A stretch of DNA of 64,000 nt from Actinospica sp035493475 (GTDB lineage Bacteria > Actinomycetota > Actinomycetes > Streptomycetales > Catenulisporaceae): the NCBI GenBank assembly GCA_035493475.1, contig DATJIF010000056.1:62001-126000 (forward strand), written 5' to 3'. Positions 59,994-64,000 of this stretch are shown here, in pieces. The notes below the pieces were generated by a model that was not told the DNA's origin, ran no database searches, and saw nothing but the letters and a program-made list of their open reading frames with translations. The translations under genes and the position numbers were made by a program. Position 1 is the stretch's first letter; every line of letters begins with the position of its first letter.

Positions 59994-61964
59994 ATGATCC
60001 CGTTCGTCGAACAGCACGAACTCTTCCAGCAGATCCTGCGCCGCAACGCCGTCAGCCGCCGGACCGTCCTGCGCGGCGGGGTCGGCGCCGCCGGGGCGGC
60101 CTTCCTGCTCGGCGGAGGATTCGGCGCCCCCGCCTACGCCAGCGCGTTGACCGGCACCGGCACCATCGCCGGCGGCTTCGTGGTCAACGGCCGCCACCTC
60201 TCGTTCGGACCGGACCCGCGCCGCCAGATGTGGGTGACCGGACAGCTGTTCAACCTCAACACGTACAACGCCGTGCCGTCGGGCATCAAGGTCGAGGTCG
60301 AGTACGGCCACGACGCGCTCTACGGCCACACCGCCACCGCCGAGATCAGGGAACTGATCACGCACGTGCCGGTGTGGAACGGCGTGCCGACCGGACCGAT
60401 CACCGCGTCCGCCACCGATTTGCTGAACGCCGACCAGTTCTACGTGCACGCGCTGCTCGACTGCCTGGAGCCGGGCCGCACGTACCACTACCGCTTCACG
60501 TACACGAAGAACGGCGAGCGCGGGCACACCCCGGACGCCACGTTCACCACCGCCCCGGACGGCCGCGGCTCACTCGCCCCGTTCACCTTCACCGCGTACG
60601 GCGACCAGGGCATCACCGGCACGCCGGGCACCGGACTGACGCTCGACAACGCGCCCTCGTTGCAGCCGGAGTCGTCCACCCACATCACCGACGACTACTA
60701 CGACCCGAGCGACCCGGACTACTACGACCCCACCTCCACGACCGCCCCGACGAACCTCTCCCCCGTCGCCGCGCTGGTCGACCAGATCACCCGCGTGCGC
60801 AACCCGATCAACCGCACGCCGTCCCGGTTCACCCTGCTCGCCGGGGACATGTGCTACGCCAACCCGAGCGGCAACGCCCAGCCGATCATCAACCCGGACG
60901 GCTCCGGCGGCACGCAGCCCGGCTCGACCAACACGCCGTCCCCGGTGCCGAACAGCGGCGGCTGGGACGACTACGACCCGTACGTGTGGACGAGCTACTT
61001 CAGCACCATCGAGGCCAGCTCCGCGCACATCCCGTGGATGTTCAACACCGGCAACCACGACGTCGAACTGTTCACCGCCTCGCTCGACGCCGACTCCACG
61101 ACGATCGACGCGTACGGCAGGCTCGGCTACGGCGGCCACGCGAAGCGCACCGACCTGCCGAAGAACGGGCCGAGCAACTGCCCGTCGGTCTACAGCTTCA
61201 CGTACGGCGATGTCGCCATCGTCAGCGCCGACGCCAACGAGCTGAGCTGGGAGATCCAGGGCCTGCTCGGCTACAGCGGCGGCACGCAGGCGCACTGGCT
61301 GCGGCAGCAGTTGGCGGCGTTCCGCGCCGACCCGGCCATCGACTTCATCGTCGTGTTCTTCCACCACTGCGCCTTCTCCACGTCCGCCGGGCACTCCTCC
61401 GACGGCGGCGTGCGCAAGGCTCTCGCGCCGCTGTTCACCGAGTTCGAGGTGGATCTCGCGATCCAGGGCCACAACCACACGTACGAGCGCTCCAACCCGA
61501 TCCGCTACGACGCCGCGGCCAACACCGGCTCGTCGTCCGTGCAGGCGACGTCCCGGTCCGCCGAGGACGCGGCGGTCGTGCACCCGCAGACCGACGGCAC
61601 CACCTACATGACCGTCGGTTCCGGCGGCCGCCCCCGCTACAGCTGGTCCGGCGCCGTCGAGTCCGACCGCAACTTCCTCGCCGGAGTGGAAAACGGCAAA
61701 CCGGGCAACGGCACGACGGTCCCGGCCGACGCCGCCACCGGGGTCGGCCCGTCGGCCGCGCAACTCGACTTCAGCCGCAGCTACGAGACCGTCGACTGGT
61801 CCCAGGCCCGGTATAGCGACTACGCGTTCATCGCCCTCGACGTCGTGCCCGCGACCCCCGAGGGCCAGGCCACCATGACGCTGCGCGCGATCAACGAGCA
61901 GGGCACCGAGTTCGACCGCGTCGTGTTCCGGCGCCCCGTCCGAGGGACCGGCCACGGACACTGA
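59994..61964 (+). CDS. Tat-exported purple acid phosphatase-like metallophosphoesterase
   Basis: This 656-residue exported enzyme has a twin-arginine signal (SRRTVLRGGVGAAG). A fibronectin-type N-terminal domain (about 55-195) precedes the calcineurin-like catalytic domain. Metal-binding motifs appear in order: AYGDQG, LLAGDMCYA, NTGNHD, FFHHCAF and QGHNHTYERS, forming the usual dinuclear centre. The start is ATG 59994; the frame is open upstream through the SARP gene on the other strand but that is not coding. Sequence organisation resembles purple acid phosphatases, which release phosphate from organic esters outside the cell. Confidence 0.92.
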   Translation: MIPFVEQHELFQQILRRNAVSRRTVLRGGVGAAGAAFLLGGGFGAPAYASALTGTGTIAGGFVVNGRHLSFGPDPRRQMWVTGQLFNLNTYNAVPSGIKVEVEYGHDALYGHTATAEIRELITHVPVWNGVPTGPITASATDLLNADQFYVHALLDCLEPGRTYHYRFTYTKNGERGHTPDATFTTAPDGRGSLAPFTFTAYGDQGITGTPGTGLTLDNAPSLQPESSTHITDDYYDPSDPDYYDPTSTTAPTNLSPVAALVDQITRVRNPINRTPSRFTLLAGDMCYANPSGNAQPIINPDGSGGTQPGSTNTPSPVPNSGGWDDYDPYVWTSYFSTIEASSAHIPWMFNTGNHDVELFTASLDADSTTIDAYGRLGYGGHAKRTDLPKNGPSNCPSVYSFTYGDVAIVSADANELSWEIQGLLGYSGGTQAHWLRQQLAAFRADPAIDFIVVFFHHCAFSTSAGHSSDGGVRKALAPLFTEFEVDLAIQGHNHTYERSNPIRYDAAANTGSSSVQATSRSAEDAAVVHPQTDGTTYMTVGSGGRPRYSWSGAVESDRNFLAGVENGKPGNGTTVPADAATGVGPSAAQLDFSRSYETVDWSQARYSDYAFIALDVVPATPEGQATMTLRAINEQGTEFDRVVFRRPVRGTGHGH

Positions 61965-61975
61965 CCAGCCGGGTC

Positions 61976-62004
61976 GGCGGCCCCGCCCGTGGACCGGGGC
62001 CGCC
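61976..62004 (+). terminator. Hairpin terminator after the metallophosphoesterase gene
   Basis: A perfect 10-bp stem (61976-61985 with 61995-62004) with a 9-base loop lies 11 bases past the stop of the metallophosphoesterase gene. There is no U run. Confidence 0.65.
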
Positions 62005-62022
62005 GGCGGCTACGATCGCCAC

Positions 62023-62583
62023 GTGACCGGATTGACGTACCCGGAGGTCGGTGCCACCCGCGGGGACGGCCCGCTCCCCGCGAACTACCACCGGCTGCGC
62101 CGGCGGATGCGGATCGGCCGGGGCGAGGCGGCGTTCCACGCGGCGGCCGACGCGGTTCTCGAGTGGCGCATGCACAAGGCCCTGCACCTGCACCCGCAGG
62201 CCGACCACATCCGCGCCGAGCCCGAGGCGAACGTCTGGCTGCACGTCGGCACGCGGCACGTCGTGCTGATCCGGGTGCACTGCCGGATCGTGTGGGTGCT
62301 CGACGAGCCGCGCCGCCAGGGCTTCGCGTACGGCTCGATGCCCCGGCAACCGGAGCGCGGCGAGGAGTCGTTCCTCATCGAGTGGCACGACGACGGCTCG
62401 GTCTGGCTCTCGATCCGCGCCTTCAGCCGGCCCGCCCGCTGGTACACGAAGCTCATCGGCCCGTTCGTGCCGCTGCTCCAGCACGGATACGTCTACGCCT
62501 GCGGCCTCGCCCTGCGCCGGATCGTCCGGCACGCCGCCGGCCCGGCGACAGACGCCGGGCCGGCCTCAGACATTCAGCAGTGA
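62023..62583 (+). CDS. DUF1990 family protein
   Basis: This 186-residue soluble protein is recognisable as DUF1990 from LTYPEVGATRG at the N-terminus, the central HKALHLHPQADH region and AYGSMPRQPERGEESFLIEW. The C-terminus carries SRPARWYTKLIGPFVPLLQ. Proteins of this family are widespread in actinobacteria and of unknown biochemical role. The start is GTG 62023. It is separated from the upstream gene by a terminator and converges with a secreted protein gene four bases from its stop. Confidence 0.9.
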   Translation: MTGLTYPEVGATRGDGPLPANYHRLRRRMRIGRGEAAFHAAADAVLEWRMHKALHLHPQADHIRAEPEANVWLHVGTRHVVLIRVHCRIVWVLDEPRRQGFAYGSMPRQPERGEESFLIEWHDDGSVWLSIRAFSRPARWYTKLIGPFVPLLQHGYVYACGLALRRIVRHAAGPATDAGPASDIQQ

Positions 62584-62587
62584 GTGG

Positions 62588-63094
62588 TTAGCAGTTGCGG
62601 ATCGAATAGACCGGATCCCAGTCGTAATTGATGTTCGTGTACTGCGGATAGAAGGAAGTGAGGACGTTGCCGGTGGCACCGTAGAAGTACGTGTGCGCGT
62701 CGGAGGTCTGATTGTCGAAGTAACTGCCGCCGGCCCCCGTCCAGTACGAGAGGTAGTACCGCTGGCACACGTAGAACCTGAAGTCCGCGTAGCTGGACGT
62801 GGTCGGGTCCCAGACCGACGCGCACAGGTCTCCGGCGTTGCAGGTGTACGTGGACCCCGGCGCGCCGTGGGTCACGTTGACGGCCGGCGAGCTCGTCGGC
62901 GCGACGGCGTTCGGGCGGATCACCGCCGGTCGGACGCCGGACGGAGCCGGCGGGTTGACCAGGACCACGGCCCCGGTACCGCCCGGAGCGTGGCCGCGGA
63001 CGGCGGCCGCGTTGGCCGGAGCGGCGGCGAACGCCGCCACCACGACCGCGAGTAGAATTCCGAATACACCAATGATCGAGCGCTTGACGCTCAT
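62588..63094 (-). CDS. Small secreted cysteine-containing protein (peptidase-inhibitor-like)
   Basis: This 168-residue protein has a Sec signal (SVKRSIIGVFGILLAVVV, cleavage near ANAAA). After a Pro/Ala linker, the mature domain has four cysteines, with CNAGDLCASVWDP and YVCQRYY, and Tyr/Gly-rich strands. The pattern is reminiscent of actinobacterial peptidase inhibitor I36-like or gamma-crystallin-like small proteins, which is only a suggestion. ATG 63094 follows GGGGGT. It has an A/T-rich upstream region uncommon in this window. Confidence 0.65.
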   Translation of the reverse strand: MSVKRSIIGVFGILLAVVVAAFAAAPANAAAVRGHAPGGTGAVVLVNPPAPSGVRPAVIRPNAVAPTSSPAVNVTHGAPGSTYTCNAGDLCASVWDPTTSSYADFRFYVCQRYYLSYWTGAGGSYFDNQTSDAHTYFYGATGNVLTSFYPQYTNINYDWDPVYSIRNC

Positions 63095-63516
63095 TTTATT
63101 ACCCCCAGTTGAGCGACACAGTTCGTATCGCAATCCCCTGTTAATACGAGGGCGATTTCCCCGTCGCCTTCGCAATTTCCATTTCTAACAGCGGCCTGAG
63201 AGGGTGTCAACCCTCACGTTCCGGCGGCGGGGCCGGCCGCCGGGCCGCGCAGCGGCTCGCCACGGGCGGCGCATACGCAATCCGGCCTGGAAGCCGTACC
63301 ATTCGGACAGCCGCGGTGGTGGACTGCGGCGTAGAGCGACCGAGGAATGGGGGCCGGATCAGGGAGCGGGTCGAGGGCCGAGTCTGGCAAGGCCGAGGAG
63401 GGAGGCACCCTGGGTTTGGGTGGCGACCCACGAGAACGCCGCCAGGCGAGAGCCATCGGCCCGCGAGCCCGGCCCCCAGTCCTCGGTCGCTCTCCGGGCG
63501 GTGCGGGAGTTCTGTC
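63095..63516. other. Gene-free stretch between divergent genes
   Basis: This 422-base region contains no supported gene. The first 100 bases are relatively A/T rich (TTTTATTACC, TGTTAATACGAGG, CATTTCTAACAG) and probably hold the promoter of the small secreted protein. The rest is G/C rich with inverted GGCGGC/GCCGCC blocks near 63222-63240, and must hold the promoter of the rightmost regulator. Short open frames here lack ribosome sites. Confidence 0.6.
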
Positions 63517-64000
63517 GTGGATGCGCTGTCCCTGTGGCCGCTGACGGCTCGCGCTGCCGAGCTGGACGTGTTCACCCGGGTGTGGAGGTCGGGCCGCGGG
63601 CGGTCCGTGGCCGTGTGCGGGCCCGCCGGGGTCGGCAAGACGCGGCTGGCCGAGGAGTTCCTGCGGCTGGCGGCGCGCGGCGGCGTGCCGTCGGGCCGGG
63701 CCACGGCGTCCCGGGCCACGGCCGCCGTGCCGCTGGGAGCGATCGCGCACCTGCTGCCGCCGGGCGTGGATCTCGCCGATCCGGTCACGGGGTTCGCGCA
63801 GGTGGCACGGATGCTCGGCGGCGCACACGGCGGCCGCGTGGTCCTGATCGACGACCTGCACTGGCTCGACGCCACCTCGGCGGTCCTGCTGCGGCAGCTG
63901 ATCGACGTCGGTGCGGTCCGGTTGATCGGCACGGTGCGCAGCGGGGAGCCGGTGAACGAGGCGATCGAACTGCTGTGCGGGGACGACGCCGTGTACCGGA
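63517..64000 (+). CDS. AAA-type ATPase of a LuxR-family regulator, N-terminal part (cut by window edge)
   Basis: The visible 161 residues begin a STAND-type regulator. P-loop GPAGVGKT lies at 35-42 and Walker B VVLIDDLHWLD about 75 residues further on, the signature of the AAA_16 ATPases that head large LuxR-type activators. The HTH domain would be at the C-terminus outside the window. The start is GTG 63517 with GGGAG eight bases upstream. Confidence 0.82.
   Translation, partial: MDALSLWPLTARAAELDVFTRVWRSGRGRSVAVCGPAGVGKTRLAEEFLRLAARGGVPSGRATASRATAAVPLGAIAHLLPPGVDLADPVTGFAQVARMLGGAHGGRVVLIDDLHWLDATSAVLLRQLIDVGAVRLIGTVRSGEPVNEAIELLCGDDAVYR

Noticed and set aside
63207..63932. Minus-strand frame of 241 residues at the right end
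   Set aside because: It is antisense to the ATPase with P-loop and Walker B and has Ser/Arg/Pro-rich low-complexity translation.

Overview
The window is about 70% G+C, has tightly packed genes with GTG/ATG starts and G/C-rich third codon positions, and is rich in Tat- and Sec-exported carbohydrate-active and ricin-lectin proteins. This points to a filamentous actinomycete (Streptomyces/Catenulispora-like); the genus is an inference. No rRNA, tRNA, CRISPR array, insertion sequence or integrase was seen.
Left part (1-15.8 kb): a truncated sensor histidine kinase, an MMPL exporter, a secreted SGNH lipase-like lipoprotein, a cold shock protein, a DEAD-box helicase with a 9-residue repeat tail, a GNAT acetyltransferase, a four-gene oligopeptide-type ABC transporter operon on the minus strand, and a large DUF4132 protein. 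At 15.87-18.37 kb lies a Tat-exported GH78-like alpha-L-rhamnosidase behind a perfect LacI-type palindrome.
Central part (18.5-41.0 kb): the most interesting region. A plus-strand arm encodes a membrane Ser/Thr kinase, a caspase-fold protease, a TPR-CHAT protease and a CHAT-like protein that has lost its catalytic histidine. A converging minus-strand arm encodes a small leader protein, a TerY-like vWA protein, a PP2C phosphatase, a divergent kinase, a coiled-coil protein, a ClpB-type AAA+ ATPase, an Hsp70-like protein, a TRAFAC GTPase, a GAP1-like protein, a second membrane-anchored zinc-ribbon GTPase and a radical SAM activase-like protein. Most of its genes abut or overlap. The two arms meet tail to tail with a 16-base overlap. 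An 11-base element (CTGTCCGTCAG) recurs at gene junctions in both arms. The region matches the GTPase-centred (double-GTPase/GAP1) NTP-dependent conflict systems predicted by comparative genomics, here combined with a TerY-P-like vWA/PP2C/kinase triad, two proteases and a radical SAM enzyme.
Right part (41-64 kb): a Tat-exported phospholipase C/phosphoesterase, two secreted proteins, and a xylobiose-type (bxl-like) operon made of LacI repressor, binding protein, two permeases and a GH3 beta-xylosidase/glucosidase, with CGAAA-TTTCG operators in front of the binding protein. After it come a divergent secreted beta-propeller glycosidase with a ricin-lectin tail, a zinc alcohol dehydrogenase, a pterin-dehydratase-like/VOC protein, a small ricin-like secreted protein, a large XRE-SARP-NB-ARC-TPR regulator, a Tat-exported purple-acid-phosphatase-like protein, a DUF1990 protein, a small secreted cysteine-containing protein, and the start of a LuxR-type ATPase regulator cut by the right edge.
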